From Mycobacterium sp. 1081908.1 (lineage in GTDB: Bacteria; Actinomycetota; Actinomycetes; Mycobacteriales; Mycobacteriaceae), in NCBI RefSeq assembly GCF_001673535.1, contig NZ_LZLY01000102.1:1-64000 (forward strand): a DNA stretch of 64,000 nt. Reading direction: 5' to 3'. Of this stretch, positions 10,793-22,827 are shown piece after piece; positions within the stretch are counted from its first letter, which is position 1, and every line of letters starts with the position of its first letter. Made by a program: the position numbers and the translations under genes. Under the pieces are notes generated by a model. The model ran no database searches and was not told where the DNA came from. It saw nothing but the letters and a program-made list of their open reading frames with translations.

Positions 10793-11209
10793 ATGACCGC
10801 TGTTTCTGGTCTCCCCACCCGCCCCCTGTACGACTCGACCGACTCGCTGCTGCGTTTCGCCATGCGCGCCGACGCCACGCTGACGGGGCTGTGCGGCCTG
10901 GCCGTCGCCTTCTTCGCCGACCCGATCTCGTCGCTGACCGGCCTCACGTCGGGCCAGGAATACGCGATGGGCGCGTTCTTCGTGCTCGCCGGCCTCGTCG
11001 TGTTCAGCCTCGCCGCGGCGCCGGACCTGCGCCGCGTCGGGATCGGCATCATCGTGGCCAACGTCGTCTTCACGCTGGCCGCGATCGTGGCCGCCGGGGC
11101 AGTGCCCATGTTGACCGCAACCGGGGTGGCGGCGACGCTGGCCACCGGCGTCTACACGGCGGCGTTCGCCGGCCTGCAGTACCTGGGAGTGCGTCGCCTC
11201 GCGACGTAG
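10793..11209 (+). CDS. Four-helix integral membrane protein
   Basis: The 138-aa protein has four predicted transmembrane helices: LTGLCGLAVAFFADPISSL, GAFFVLAGLVVFSLAA, IGIIVANVVFTLAAIVAAG and the C-terminal segment. ATG 10793 follows a strong ribosome-binding site (aggagtaatcac), and that decided the start. There are no catalytic motifs. It resembles small unnamed integral membrane proteins of mycobacteria. The 224-bp upstream gap (10569-10792) is less GC-rich and probably holds its promoter. The gene converges on coaA. Confidence 0.75.
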   Translation: MTAVSGLPTRPLYDSTDSLLRFAMRADATLTGLCGLAVAFFADPISSLTGLTSGQEYAMGAFFVLAGLVVFSLAAAPDLRRVGIGIIVANVVFTLAAIVAAGAVPMLTATGVAATLATGVYTAAFAGLQYLGVRRLAT

Positions 11210-11239
11210 CTTTTCCGCGCCTCCGGCCCGGTTCCCGCG

Positions 11240-13575
<2,336 letters not shown>

Positions 13576-13660
13576 CGGGGTTAGGGACCAAAGTCACCAT
13601 TCGGCGGCGACACACCTCAACAATTTCACCGAACCTGTACCTACGAGTTACGGTAACCGC

Positions 13661-14488
13661 ATGGCACAGAAACCTGTTCCTAACACGCTGACCCTCGAAC
13701 TCGAGCCCGTGGTCGAGCGGCTGATGGACCACCACCTCAACACCGAGGACCTGTGGTTCGCCCACGACTACGTGCCCTTCGACCAGGGCGAGAACTTCGC
13801 CTTCCTGGGCGGACGCGACTGGGACCCGTCGCAGACCACCCTGCCCAGGAGCGTCACCGACGCCTGCGAGATCCTGCTGCTGCTCAAGGACAACCTCGCC
13901 GCACACCACCGCGAGCTCGTGGAGCACTTCATCCTCGAGGAGTGGTGGGGCCGCTGGCTGGGCCGCTGGACCGCCGAGGAGCACCTGCACGCCATCGCGC
14001 TGCGCGAATACCTGGTGGTGACCCGGGAGGTCGACCCGACCGCCAACGAGGAGGCCCGCGTCCAGTACGTGATGAAGGGCTACCGCGCGGACACCTACTC
14101 GCAGATCGAAACCCTGGCCTACATGGCGCTCACCGAGCGCACCCACGCGGTGTTCTGCCGCAACCTGGCCGCGACGATCGAGGAGCCGGTGCTGGCCGGC
14201 CTCATCGACCGCATCCGCAGGGACGAAGAGCGCCACGAGCACATGTTCGCCAGCCTCGTCGCGCACTGCCTCTCCTACACCCGCGACGAGACCATCGCCG
14301 CGATCGCGGCGCGGGCGGCCGAGCTGCAGCCGGTGGGAGCCGACATCGACGCCTACGCGGGCAAGGTGCAGAACGTCGCCGAGGCGGGCATTTTCACCCC
14401 GGCGGATTTGCGGCAGGCGATCTCCGACCGCATCACCGAATGGGGTGTGGCGGGCGAGCCCGCGCTGAAGCAATTCGTCATCAGTTAA
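13661..14488 (+). CDS. desA2: Acyl-ACP desaturase DesA2
   Basis: The 275-aa protein belongs to the ferritin-like soluble acyl-ACP desaturase family and is orthologous to Rv1094, implicated in mycolic-acid-related fatty acid desaturation. Candidate di-iron ligands are visible in ILEEWWGRW, TAEEHLHAIALREYL and the late DEERHEHMF helix. The second cluster departs from the canonical plant desaturase spacing, as in other DesA2 proteins, so activity cannot be taken for granted. An AT-richer stretch just before ATG 13661 probably contains its promoter. A strong terminator follows. Confidence 0.94.
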   Translation: MAQKPVPNTLTLELEPVVERLMDHHLNTEDLWFAHDYVPFDQGENFAFLGGRDWDPSQTTLPRSVTDACEILLLLKDNLAAHHRELVEHFILEEWWGRWLGRWTAEEHLHAIALREYLVVTREVDPTANEEARVQYVMKGYRADTYSQIETLAYMALTERTHAVFCRNLAATIEEPVLAGLIDRIRRDEERHEHMFASLVAHCLSYTRDETIAAIAARAAELQPVGADIDAYAGKVQNVAEAGIFTPADLRQAISDRITEWGVAGEPALKQFVIS

Positions 14489-14503
14489 GCCGATCGTCAC
14501 CCG

Positions 14504-14531
14504 AACCGGCCGCGGCCCGCGGCCGGTTTTT
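14504..14531 (+). terminator. Rho-independent terminator after desA2
   Basis: A perfect 12-bp inverted repeat, aaccggccgcgg / ccgcggccggtt (14504-14515 and 14517-14528), is followed by T residues to 14531. It begins 16 bp after the desA2 stop. This is a classical intrinsic terminator, uncommon in mycobacteria, and separates desA2 from phoH2. Confidence 0.85.
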
Positions 14532-14739
14532 GGTGTCGCCGTGTCGGTCTCGGCGCGCCTGCGCGGCGCCGAAGCGGCCACGAGAGTAGCGTCGTTCCCG
14601 ATGGCCAGCGACAAGATCTGCTGCCAGGGCGGCACCTCCCGTCACGACAAGGGCAGGACCGGCCCCGGTCCTGGTGCTGCGGCTCCCGCCGACATGCCTG
14701 TGCGGGTCCGCGCGGGCTTACCCGCTCGAGGAGCGCTTC

Positions 14740-16041
14740 GTGACCGATCTCCGGACCTATGTGCTCGACACCTCTGTGCTGCTGTCCGATCCGTGGGCGT
14801 GCAGCCGGTTCGCCGAACACGAGGTGGTGGTGCCGCTGGTGGTGATCAGCGAGTTGGAGGCCAAACGCCACCACCACGAACTGGGCTGGTTCGCCCGTCA
14901 GGCGTTGCGCCTGTTCGATGATCTTCGGCTCGAGCACGGACGGCTGGATCAGCCGATTCCCGTTGGGACACAAGGCGGTACGCTGCACGTCGAACTCAAT
15001 CACACCGACCCGATGGTGCTGCCCGCGGGATTCCGCACCGACAGCAACGACTCCCGGATTCTGAGCTGCGCCGCCAACCTCGCCGCCGAGGGCAAGCGAG
15101 TTACGTTGGTCAGCAAGGACATTCCGCTGCGGGTGAAGGCCGCCGCGGTGGGCCTGGCCGCCGACGAGTATCACGCGCAGGACGTCATCGTCTCCGGTTG
15201 GGCGGGGATGCAGGAGATCGAGACCGGCGCCGACGACATCGACGCGCTCTACGCCGACGGTGAGATCGACCTGGTCGAAGCTAGAGACCTCCCCTGCCAC
15301 ACCGGAATTCGGCTGCTGGGCGGCAGCTCTCACGCACTTGGGCGCGTCAACGCGGCCAAACGCGTGCAGTTGGTTCGCGGCGACCGCGAGGTGTTCGGGC
15401 TGCGCGGCCGTTCCGCCGAACAGCGGGTGGCGCTGGACCTGCTGCTCGACGAGTCGGTGGGCATCGTGTCCCTGGGCGGCAAGGCCGGCACCGGCAAGTC
15501 GGCGCTGGCGCTGTGCGCGGGACTCGAGGCGGTGCTCGAACGGCGCACCCACCGCAAGGTGGTGGTGTTCCGCCCGCTGTATGCGGTCGGCGGCCAGGAG
15601 CTGGGCTATCTGCCCGGCAGCGAGAGCGAAAAGATGGGCCCGTGGGCGCAGGCGGTCTTCGACACCCTCGAAGGCCTCGCCAGCCCGGCGGTGCTCGAGG
15701 AGGTGCTTTCCCGCGGCATGCTCGAGGTGCTGCCGCTGACCCACATTCGGGGCCGCTCGCTGCATGACTCGTTCGTCATCGTCGACGAGGCGCAGTCGCT
15801 GGAGCGCAACGTGCTGCTGACCGTGCTGTCCCGGTTGGGCACCGGTTCGCGGGTGGTGCTGACCCACGACATCGCCCAGCGCGACAACCTGCGCGTCGGC
15901 CGCCACGACGGGGTCGCGGCGGTGATCGAGAAGCTCAAGGGCCACCCGCTGTTCGCCCACATCACGCTGCTGCGCAGCGAGCGCTCGCCGATCGCCGCGC
16001 TGGTCACCGAGATGCTCGAGGAGATCGCCGGGCCGCACTGA
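14740..16041 (+). CDS. phoH2: PhoH2: PIN-domain RNase fused to PhoH helicase
   Basis: The protein is 433 aa. The N-terminal about 130 residues are a PIN nuclease domain with acidic residues in [19 protein letters not shown] and RTDSNDSRI. The rest is a PhoH ATPase with Walker [14 protein letters not shown] and Walker [13 protein letters not shown]. The mycobacterial family (Rv1095) couples RNA unwinding to sequence-selective cleavage and is reported as a toxin with a small upstream antitoxin. GTG 14740 follows gaggagcg and gives the Rv1095 length. Upstream in-frame codons reach 14674. The 208-bp leader after the desA2 terminator may hold the antitoxin. Confidence 0.93.
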   Translation: MTDLRTYVLDTSVLLSDPWACSRFAEHEVVVPLVVISELEAKRHHHELGWFARQALRLFDDLRLEHGRLDQPIPVGTQGGTLHVELNHTDPMVLPAGFRTDSNDSRILSCAANLAAEGKRVTLVSKDIPLRVKAAAVGLAADEYHAQDVIVSGWAGMQEIETGADDIDALYADGEIDLVEARDLPCHTGIRLLGGSSHALGRVNAAKRVQLVRGDREVFGLRGRSAEQRVALDLLLDESVGIVSLGGKAGTGKSALALCAGLEAVLERRTHRKVVVFRPLYAVGGQELGYLPGSESEKMGPWAQAVFDTLEGLASPAVLEEVLSRGMLEVLPLTHIRGRSLHDSFVIVDEAQSLERNVLLTVLSRLGTGSRVVLTHDIAQRDNLRVGRHDGVAAVIEKLKGHPLFAHITLLRSERSPIAALVTEMLEEIAGPH

Positions 16042-16174
16042 GTGTGAATCCTTGGCCTTGAGTGTGAGTACAGGGCGGGAAATCCGCGCAAATCTCGCCC
16101 TGACGCAACACCGAAAGCCCTGGTTACACGGGCAACGCCGCGGTTGCGCGCCCTACCCCGGGTAGGCTTCTCAC

Positions 16175-17050
16175 GTGCCGAAACGACCCGACAGCCAGGC
16201 CTGGCGCTATTGGCGGACCGTCCTGGGCGTCGTGGCGGCCGCGGCGGTGCTGGTGATCGGGGCCCTCACCGGTCACGTGACGCGGGCGGACAACCTCAGC
16301 TGCTCGGTCGTCAAATGCGTCGCGTTCACGTTCGACGACGGGCCGGGGCCATACACCGACCGGCTGCTGCAAATCCTGAAGGACGCCGACGCCAAGGCCA
16401 CCTTCTTCCTGATCGGCAACAAGGTCGCCGCCAACCCCGCGGGCGCCAAGCGCGTCGCCGACGCCGGCATGGAGTTCGGCAACCACACCTGGGAACACCC
16501 CAACATGACCACGATCCCCCCGGAGGACATCGCGGGCCAGTTCTCCCGTAGCAACGACGCGATCACCGCCGCGACGGGCCGGGCACCCTCGCTGTGGCGT
16601 CCCGCCGGCGGGCTGTCCAACGACGCGGTTCGCCAGACCGCCGGCCGGTTCGGCCTGGCCGAAATCCTCTGGGACGTCATCCCTTTCGACTGGATCAACG
16701 ACTCCAACACGGCCGCGACGCGATACATGCTGATGACGTACATCAAGCCCGGCTCGGTGGTGTTGTTCCACGACACCTACTCGAGCACCGTCGACCTGGT
16801 GTACCAGTTCATCCCGGTGCTCAAGGCCAACGGCTACCGGCTGGTGACGGTCAGCGAATTGCTGGGGCCCCGGGCGCCGGGCAGCACGTACGGCGGCCGG
16901 GACAACGGTCCACCGGCCAACCAGCTGCACGACATTCCCCCCGGCGACATCCCCGCGCTGCCCAACACCTCCTCACCCAAGCCGATGCCGAATTTCCCGA
17001 TCACCGACATCCCGGGCCAGAACTCGGGCGGCCCCAACAACGGCGCCTAG
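16175..17050 (+). CDS. Polysaccharide deacetylase (NodB domain), secreted
   Basis: The 291-aa product is orthologous to Rv1096, reported to deacetylate peptidoglycan. An N-terminal signal/anchor (about residues 12-34) leads to a NodB domain: AFTFDDGPGPYTD (catalytic Asp and metal Asp), HTWEHPNM (the H-x3-H metal pair), LWRPAGGLSND, and LFHDTYSST carrying the catalytic His. The C-terminus is a Pro/Asn-rich tail of about 50 residues. Start GTG 16175 precedes the signal. The stop at 17050 abuts the next GTG with no gap, so the cyclase downstream is likely translated from the same message. Confidence 0.92.
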   Translation: MPKRPDSQAWRYWRTVLGVVAAAAVLVIGALTGHVTRADNLSCSVVKCVAFTFDDGPGPYTDRLLQILKDADAKATFFLIGNKVAANPAGAKRVADAGMEFGNHTWEHPNMTTIPPEDIAGQFSRSNDAITAATGRAPSLWRPAGGLSNDAVRQTAGRFGLAEILWDVIPFDWINDSNTAATRYMLMTYIKPGSVVLFHDTYSSTVDLVYQFIPVLKANGYRLVTVSELLGPRAPGSTYGGRDNGPPANQLHDIPPGDIPALPNTSSPKPMPNFPITDIPGQNSGGPNNGA

Positions 17051-18583
17051 GTGATCACGCCGCGCCGGCTGCGGACCCCAGCGGCGGGGCGGCGAAAGTC
17101 CGCGCGCAGGTTGACGATTGACTACGCGACCGACCTCGCGCTGGCCTACGTCCTGGCCTTCGTGGACGCGGCCGCGATCTTGATCCCGCTGCGGGGGCAC
17201 ACGTCCGTCGCTCCCAGCGCTGACTTCGTCGAGAAGAACACCGCGGTGATGCTGGCCCTCGTCACGGTGGGCGTCGCGGGCGTCGCGGTGGCCGGGGCGC
17301 TGAACCTGACTCCCACGCTGCGCTGGTATGTCGCCGGCGACGAACCAACCCGCGAACAGCGCGAAGCCGCCATGAAGATGCCGGGGCGCCAGTCGGCGAT
17401 CCTGGTGCTGGCGTGGGCAGCGTCCGGTCTGTTCTTCGCGCTGTTCAACCTCGACGCCGGGGCGCAGCCGCTGCTGCCGGTCGCGCTCGGCGTGCTGCTG
17501 GGCGCACCGGCCGCCGCCGGCACCGGGATGCTGCTCGCGCAACGCACTTTGCGGCCCATCATGGGCGCGGCCACCCTGAGGGCTGAGCCGCGGCTGGCGG
17601 TACCCGGCGTGTTCGCGCGGCTGGTACTGCTGTGGTTTCTGTGCAGCGCGCTCCCGATCGGGGTGATCGCGACCCTGGTCGTGATGCGCTCCTACGGCTG
17701 GCTGATCGAGAAGTCCGCCGCGCTGGACGTGCCGATCCTGGTGGTGTCGATGGCGGCGCTGGTCCTCGGGCTGCCGACGATGATCCTGACGTCCCGATCC
17801 ATCGCCGATCCGCTGGGCGAGGTCGTCGACGCGATGGCGGAGGTGGAGCACGGCCGCATGGAAACCTACGTGGGGGCCTATGAGCGATCCCAAATCGGGC
17901 GCCTGCAAACGGGATTCAACCGAATGGTTACCGGGCTCGCCGAGCGGGATCGGCTGCGAGACCTGTTCGGCCGGCACGTCGGAACCGATGTCGCGCAGCG
18001 CGCCATTCAGGAGGGTGCGTCGTTGTCCGGCGATGTGGTCGAGGCGGGGATCCTCTTCATCGACCTGGTCGGCTCCACGCAACTCGCCGAAAGCCGCCCG
18101 CCGCAAGAGGTTGCCGAGGTGCTCAACGACTTCTTCCGGATCGTGGTCGACGCGGTCGACGAACACAACGGGCTGATCAACAAATTCGCGGGCGACGCCG
18201 CGCTGGCCGTCTTCGGCGCCCCGTTGCGCACGGCGCAGCCGGCATCGGCGGCGCTGGCGACGGCGCGTGCGCTGGCCACCCAGTTGCGCCGGCTACCGGT
18301 CGTCGATTTCGGCATCGGCATCTCGGCGGGCCGGGTGTTCGCCGGCAACGTCGGCGCCGAAAATCGTTACGAGTACACGGTAATCGGCGATGCGGTCAAT
18401 GAGGCGGCGCGGCTGGCCGACCTTGCCAAGACCGCCGAGCGGCGAATCTTGTGTTCGGCGGCGGCCATCGAGCGGGCCGACGACGCCGAGCGCGCGCACT
18501 GGGCCGAGTGCTATTCCACCGTGTTGCGCGGGCGCTCCGAGGCCACCCACGTGTCGGCGCCGGCGGGGCCGGTTACCGCCTGA
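17051..18583 (+). CDS. Membrane class III adenylate cyclase with HAMP domain
   Basis: The 510-aa protein has about six N-terminal transmembrane helices, a HAMP linker (SRSIADPLGEVVDAMAEVEHG) and a C-terminal cyclase domain. All catalytic positions are present: the metal aspartates in ILFIDLVGST and KFAGDAALAVFG, the ATP-selecting Lys (INKFAGD) and Asp (TVIGDAVNEAARLA), and the transition-state Asn and Arg in the last motif. It resembles the M. tuberculosis Rv1318c/Rv3645 group. The GTG immediately follows the deacetylase stop, a coupling I do not know from M. tuberculosis. It converges on a Pro-rich membrane protein. Confidence 0.93.
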   Translation: MITPRRLRTPAAGRRKSARRLTIDYATDLALAYVLAFVDAAAILIPLRGHTSVAPSADFVEKNTAVMLALVTVGVAGVAVAGALNLTPTLRWYVAGDEPTREQREAAMKMPGRQSAILVLAWAASGLFFALFNLDAGAQPLLPVALGVLLGAPAAAGTGMLLAQRTLRPIMGAATLRAEPRLAVPGVFARLVLLWFLCSALPIGVIATLVVMRSYGWLIEKSAALDVPILVVSMAALVLGLPTMILTSRSIADPLGEVVDAMAEVEHGRMETYVGAYERSQIGRLQTGFNRMVTGLAERDRLRDLFGRHVGTDVAQRAIQEGASLSGDVVEAGILFIDLVGSTQLAESRPPQEVAEVLNDFFRIVVDAVDEHNGLINKFAGDAALAVFGAPLRTAQPASAALATARALATQLRRLPVVDFGIGISAGRVFAGNVGAENRYEYTVIGDAVNEAARLADLAKTAERRILCSAAAIERADDAERAHWAECYSTVLRGRSEATHVSAPAGPVTA

Positions 18584-18584
18584 C

Positions 18585-19595
18585 CTACTTCTTTACCTTC
18601 AGCGCCCCAACGACTTTGTTGATGATGCCCGCCGAGGCCGCGTCGCCGATGGGCGTCGCGCCCATGAAGACGGTGACCGGCTTGGTGTCGACCGCGACGA
18701 TCACCACCGAGTCACCCTTGACGTTGCGGGCGGGGTCGGCGATCGTGATGTCGGCGTCCACCCGGGCGGCCTTGACGCCGTCGACCGTGAGCGACGACGT
18801 CTTCGTCGGGCCCAGGGTGGGCGTGGCGTTCGCGTAGCCCGGTCCGTTGGCCACGCAGTCCAACAACTTCGCCGCCTGCGCGCCGACGTCCATGCTGGAG
18901 ACGAAGTTGGTGACGGCGACCTCTGCCTGCATCATCCATTGATTGGCCCCGGGCACCTCCGCCCCCACGCCGACCGCGCCGATGAGGTTCGGGGATTGGT
19001 CGTCGGAGAAACCCTGCCAGCCGGGCGTGGCGCTGGCCGGGAACGACAGCTTGCCCGCGCTGATCGTGTCGCCGGACGGCTTGTCGCCGCCGGACACATT
19101 CGGCGTGCAGCCGGTCGCCGTCTGCTGGCCGCTGTTCGGCGACGACGACGGGGCGCTGGTGGACGAGGGGACGGACGGATTGGTCGAGGGGCCCGCCCTG
19201 TTCGGCTTGTTTCCGCTGTTGAGCCCGATCACCAGGAGCACCACCAGCACGATGACGCCCAGCACCGCGATGCCGGCGAGGATCAGCCACGGGGCCTTGG
19301 AGCGTGGCCCTGGCGGCGGCCCGGGCGGGTACGGCCCGCCGGGCCAGCCCGGCGGAACCTGCTGCCCGGGTGGCGGGAACTGCTGGGGCTGGTAGGGGCC
19401 GGCCGCGTACGGGCCACCCGGCGCGGGGTAGGGGTAGCCGCCGCCCGGCGGCGGGCCACCCGGTGGCGGACCACCCGGGGGCGGGCCGCCCTGCGGCGGG
19501 CCGCCCTGCGGCGGGCCGCCCCAATATGGGCCCTGCCCATAGGGATTCGCCCCGTAGGGATCCTGACCGTACGGGCCGCCGGGGGGAGTCGTCAT
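18585..19595 (-). CDS. Gly/Pro/Tyr-rich membrane protein (Rv1097c-like)
   Basis: The 336-aa product has about 100 N-terminal residues built of GGPPQGGPP and PYGQ-type repeats, then one transmembrane helix (WLILAGIAVLGVIVLVVLLV), a Ser/Thr/Pro linker and a C-terminal extracytoplasmic domain of about 170 residues with two cysteines. Such PG-rich tails on single-pass proteins often interact with other membrane proteins, and the domain function is unknown. It lies 17 bp upstream of fum on the same strand, so it is the end of neither a known pathway nor an isolated gene: the order on the minus strand is glpX, fum, with this gene reading just after fum. Confidence 0.88.
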   Translation of the reverse strand: MTTPPGGPYGQDPYGANPYGQGPYWGGPPQGGPPQGGPPPGGPPPGGPPPGGGYPYPAPGGPYAAGPYQPQQFPPPGQQVPPGWPGGPYPPGPPPGPRSKAPWLILAGIAVLGVIVLVVLLVIGLNSGNKPNRAGPSTNPSVPSSTSAPSSSPNSGQQTATGCTPNVSGGDKPSGDTISAGKLSFPASATPGWQGFSDDQSPNLIGAVGVGAEVPGANQWMMQAEVAVTNFVSSMDVGAQAAKLLDCVANGPGYANATPTLGPTKTSSLTVDGVKAARVDADITIADPARNVKGDSVVIVAVDTKPVTVFMGATPIGDAASAGIINKVVGALKVKK

Positions 19596-19612
19596 CGCTG
19601 AACCGCTCTCAT

Positions 19613-21019
19613 CTATTTCTCCGGCTTCACTTTGGCCATCGCCAACACGTCGAGTCGGCGGTCCAGCTCTTCAACCGACAGCTTGTCACCGATCAGGCCG
19701 CGGTCGATGACGGTCTGCCGGATCGTCTTGCGCTCCTTGAGCGCCTGTTTGGCCACCGCGGCGGCCTCCTCGTAGCCGATGGCCGAGTTCAGCGGCGTCA
19801 CGATCGACGGCGACGACTCGGCCAGCTCGCGCAGGTGCTCGACGTTGGCCTTGAGCCCGACGATGCAGCGCTCCGCGAACAGCCTCGAGACGTTGGACAG
19901 CAGCTTGAAGGACTCGAGAATGTTGCGCGCCATCATCGGGATGTAGACGTTGAGCTCGAAGGCGCCGGACAACCCGCCGACGGCGACGGCGGCGTCGTTG
20001 CCGATCACCTGCGCCGCGACCTGCGTAACCGCCTCCGGCAGAACGGGATTCACCTTGCCCGGCATGATCGAGCTGCCCGGCTGCAGGTCCGGCAGCTGGA
20101 TCTCGGCCAGGCCGGTCAGCGGGCCCGACCCCATCCAGCGGACGTCGTTGGCGATCTTGGTCAACGACACAGCGATGGTGCGCAGCGCGCCCGAGGCCTC
20201 GACCAGCCCGTCGCGGGCGGCCTGGGCCTCGAAAGAGTTGACCGCCGGGCGCAATTCGCTCAGGCCGGTGGAGGCGACCAGGGTCTCGACCACCTTGACG
20301 CCGAACCCGTCCGGCGCGTTGAGTCCGGTGCCCACGGCGGTGCCCCCGATCGCGAGCTCTCCCAGCCGCGGCAGCGTGGCCCGGACCCGTTCGATCCCGG
20401 CCTCGATCTGGCGGGCATACCCGCTGAATTCCTGGCCCAGCGTCACCGGGACGGCGTCCATCAGGTGGGTGCGGCCGGACTTGACGACCGTGTGCCACTC
20501 GCGGGCCTTGCTCGCCAGCGCGTCGTGCAGCACCTCGAGCGCGGGGATGAGGTGACGCACCGCGGCCTCGGTCGCCGCGATGTGGGTGGCGGTCGGGAAG
20601 GTGTCGTTCGACGACTGCGACATGTTGACGTCGTCGTTGGGATGCACCGTCACGCCGTTGGCGGCGGCGATGCTGGCGATCACCTCGTTGGTGTTCATGT
20701 TCGAGCTTGTCCCCGAACCGGTTTGGAAGACGTCGATGGGGAACTGATCGTCGTGGCGCCCGTCGGCGATCTCGGCCGCCGCGGCGATGATCGCGTCGGC
20801 CTTCTCCGGCGCCAGCAGCCCGAGGTCCTTGTTCACTTGCGCGCACGCGCCCTTGAGCAGCCCGAGCGCGCGGATCTGGGTGCGCTCCAGGCCGCGGCCC
20901 GAGATCGGGAAGTTCTCGACCGCGCGCTGAGTTTGCGCGCGCCACAGGGCCTTTGCCGGCACCCGAACCTCGCCCATGGTGTCGTGCTCGATGCGGTACT
21001 CGGCGTCCTCAGTGGCCAT
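19613..21019 (-). CDS. fum: Fumarate hydratase class II
   Basis: Fumarase interconverts fumarate and L-malate in the TCA cycle. The 468-aa protein is collinear with Rv1098c. The superfamily signature [15 protein letters not shown], the active-site loop, is intact, as are [26 protein letters not shown] and the catalytic-His region [18 protein letters not shown] 21019 ([21 protein letters not shown]) gives the normal start. It follows glpX by 29 bp on the same strand, forming a central-metabolism operon. Confidence 0.97.
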   Translation of the reverse strand: MATEDAEYRIEHDTMGEVRVPAKALWRAQTQRAVENFPISGRGLERTQIRALGLLKGACAQVNKDLGLLAPEKADAIIAAAAEIADGRHDDQFPIDVFQTGSGTSSNMNTNEVIASIAAANGVTVHPNDDVNMSQSSNDTFPTATHIAATEAAVRHLIPALEVLHDALASKAREWHTVVKSGRTHLMDAVPVTLGQEFSGYARQIEAGIERVRATLPRLGELAIGGTAVGTGLNAPDGFGVKVVETLVASTGLSELRPAVNSFEAQAARDGLVEASGALRTIAVSLTKIANDVRWMGSGPLTGLAEIQLPDLQPGSSIMPGKVNPVLPEAVTQVAAQVIGNDAAVAVGGLSGAFELNVYIPMMARNILESFKLLSNVSRLFAERCIVGLKANVEHLRELAESSPSIVTPLNSAIGYEEAAAVAKQALKERKTIRQTVIDRGLIGDKLSVEELDRRLDVLAMAKVKPEK

Positions 21020-21048
21020 AGATTGGTCTTCCTCGTTTCGGGTTGGGT

Positions 21049-22083
21049 TCAGGGCAGGGGATAGGCGGCAGAGCTGTCGCCGGTGAAGTCGATCGCGGAG
21101 TACTCGTTGAGCTTGGACAGCCGGTGATAGGCCTCGATCAGGCGCACGGTGCCCGACTTCGACCGCATCACGATCGACTGGGTGGTGCAGCCGCCGGGGT
21201 AGTACCGGACGCCCTTGAGCAGGTCTCCCTCGGTGACCCCGGTCGCGCAGAAGAAGACGTTCTCGCCTGACACCAGGTCCTCGGTGGTCAGTATCTGGTC
21301 GAGGTCGTAGCCGGCGTCCAGCGCCTTGCGGCGCTCGGCGTCGTCTTTGGGCGCCAGTTGCGCCTGGATGGCCCCGCCCATGCAGCGGATCGCGGCCGCG
21401 GCGATGATGCCCTCCGGTGTGCCGCCGATCCCGGCCAGCATGTCGGTGCCCGACTCCGGCCGGCACGCGGAGATGGCGCCGGCGACGTCGCCGTCGGTGA
21501 TCAGCCGGATCCGGGCCCCGGTGGCCCGGACGTCTTCGATGAGCTGTGCGTGCCGCGGCCGGTCCAGGATGCACACCGTCATGTCGCGCACCGACAGCGC
21601 CTTGACCTTGGCGACGGCCTTGATGTTCTCGGCGATCGGGGCGGTGATGTCCAGCACGTTGGCGGCCTCGGGCCCGACGGCGATCTTGTTCATGTAGAAC
21701 ACCGCCGACGGGTCGAACATCGCGCCGCGGTCGGCCACCGCCAGCACGGAGATGGCGTTGGGCATGCCCTTGCTCATCAGCGTGGTGCCGTCCACCGGGT
21801 CGACGGCAAAGTCGCACTCGGGCCCGTCGCCGTTGCCGACCTCCTCGCCGTTGTAGAGCATCGGCGCCTGGTCCTTCTCGCCTTCGCCGATCACCACCAC
21901 GCCGCGCATCGACACGGTGTTGACCAGCTCGCGGATGGCGTCGACGGCCGCGCCGTCGCCGCCCTCCTTGTCGCCGCGGCCCACCCACCGGCCGGCCGCC
22001 ATGGCCCCGGCCTCGGTGACCCGGACCAGCTCCATCGCCAGGTTGCGGTCGGGGGCTTCACGGCGTTGAGGGCGATCGCTCAT
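21049..22083 (-). CDS. glpX: Fructose-1,6-bisphosphatase class II
   Basis: The enzyme performs the fructose-1,6-bisphosphate hydrolysis step of gluconeogenesis, essential for growth of M. tuberculosis on non-glycolytic carbon (Rv1099c). The 344-aa protein has the class II motifs [14 protein letters not shown] and [15 protein letters not shown], which carry the metal-binding acidic residues. [13 protein letters not shown] is also conserved. ATG 22083 is the first methionine of the conserved [20 protein letters not shown] start. It is first in the operon with fum and divergent from the DUF4245 gene. Confidence 0.96.
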   Translation of the reverse strand: MSDRPQRREAPDRNLAMELVRVTEAGAMAAGRWVGRGDKEGGDGAAVDAIRELVNTVSMRGVVVIGEGEKDQAPMLYNGEEVGNGDGPECDFAVDPVDGTTLMSKGMPNAISVLAVADRGAMFDPSAVFYMNKIAVGPEAANVLDITAPIAENIKAVAKVKALSVRDMTVCILDRPRHAQLIEDVRATGARIRLITDGDVAGAISACRPESGTDMLAGIGGTPEGIIAAAAIRCMGGAIQAQLAPKDDAERRKALDAGYDLDQILTTEDLVSGENVFFCATGVTEGDLLKGVRYYPGGCTTQSIVMRSKSGTVRLIEAYHRLSKLNEYSAIDFTGDSSAAYPLP

Positions 22084-22139
22084 GGTTGCCGATTGTCCCA
22101 GAAGCGAATCGGTCCCCCGGAACTGGGATACTCGGGCTC

Positions 22140-22814
22140 ATGACCGACGAGCCGCAGCCGAACGCCGAGGTAGGCGAGCCGGCGCCGGCGCCCAAACCGG
22201 CGAAGCCCCGGCTGCTGCAGGACGGTCGCGACATGTTCTGGTCGCTGATCCCGCTGGTCATCGGCTGCATCCTGCTGGCCGGGCTGGTCGGGATGTGCTC
22301 GTTCCAGCCGGTCGGGACGAACAAGGGCGCGATCCCGTCCTACGACGCGGCGGCCGCCTTGCGGGCGGACGCCCAGACGCTGGGCTTTCCGATTCGGCTG
22401 CCCCAGTTGCCCGCCGGCTGGCACTCCAACTCCGGCGGTCGCGGTGGCATCGACAACGGCCGAACCGACCCCTCGACGGGTCAGCGGCTGCACGCGGCCA
22501 CCTCGACCGTGGGCTACATCAGCCCGACGGGCATGTACCTCGGCCTGACCCAGAGCAACGCCGACGAGGACAAGCTCGTCGGATCGGTCCATCCGTCGGC
22601 GTATCCGACCGGGGCCGTCGACGTCGACGGCGTCAACTGGGTCGTCTATCACGGCGCGGGCCAGAACGGCTCCGCCGCCGAGCCGGTATGGACCACCAGG
22701 CTGACCGGACCGGCCGGTGCCACCCAGATCGCGATAACCGGTGCCGGCGGCGCCGACGAGTTTCGTACGCTGGCCTCGGCGACGCAGTCAGCGTCGCCTT
22801 TGCCCAGCCGCTGA
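22140..22814 (+). CDS. DUF4245 single-pass membrane protein
   Basis: The 224-aa product is similar to Rv1100. A cytoplasmic Pro/Ala-rich N-terminus (about 35 residues) is followed by one transmembrane helix (FWSLIPLVIGCILLAGLVGM) and a roughly 160-residue external domain containing LPQLPAGWHSNSG and VNWVVYHGAG. No enzymatic motif is visible. ATG 22140 was preferred over an upstream in-frame start at 22086, which would overlap the divergent glpX promoter. It lies 13 bp before a hydrolase gene. Confidence 0.85.
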   Translation: MTDEPQPNAEVGEPAPAPKPAKPRLLQDGRDMFWSLIPLVIGCILLAGLVGMCSFQPVGTNKGAIPSYDAAAALRADAQTLGFPIRLPQLPAGWHSNSGGRGGIDNGRTDPSTGQRLHAATSTVGYISPTGMYLGLTQSNADEDKLVGSVHPSAYPTGAVDVDGVNWVVYHGAGQNGSAAEPVWTTRLTGPAGATQIAITGAGGADEFRTLASATQSASPLPSR

Positions 22815-22827
22815 AAGAAGGCATCGC

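Noticed and set aside
19613..21988. Single minus-strand frame fusing fum with upstream sequence
   Set aside because: The part beyond 21019 is an out-of-frame reading of glpX. fum has its own conserved start at 21019.
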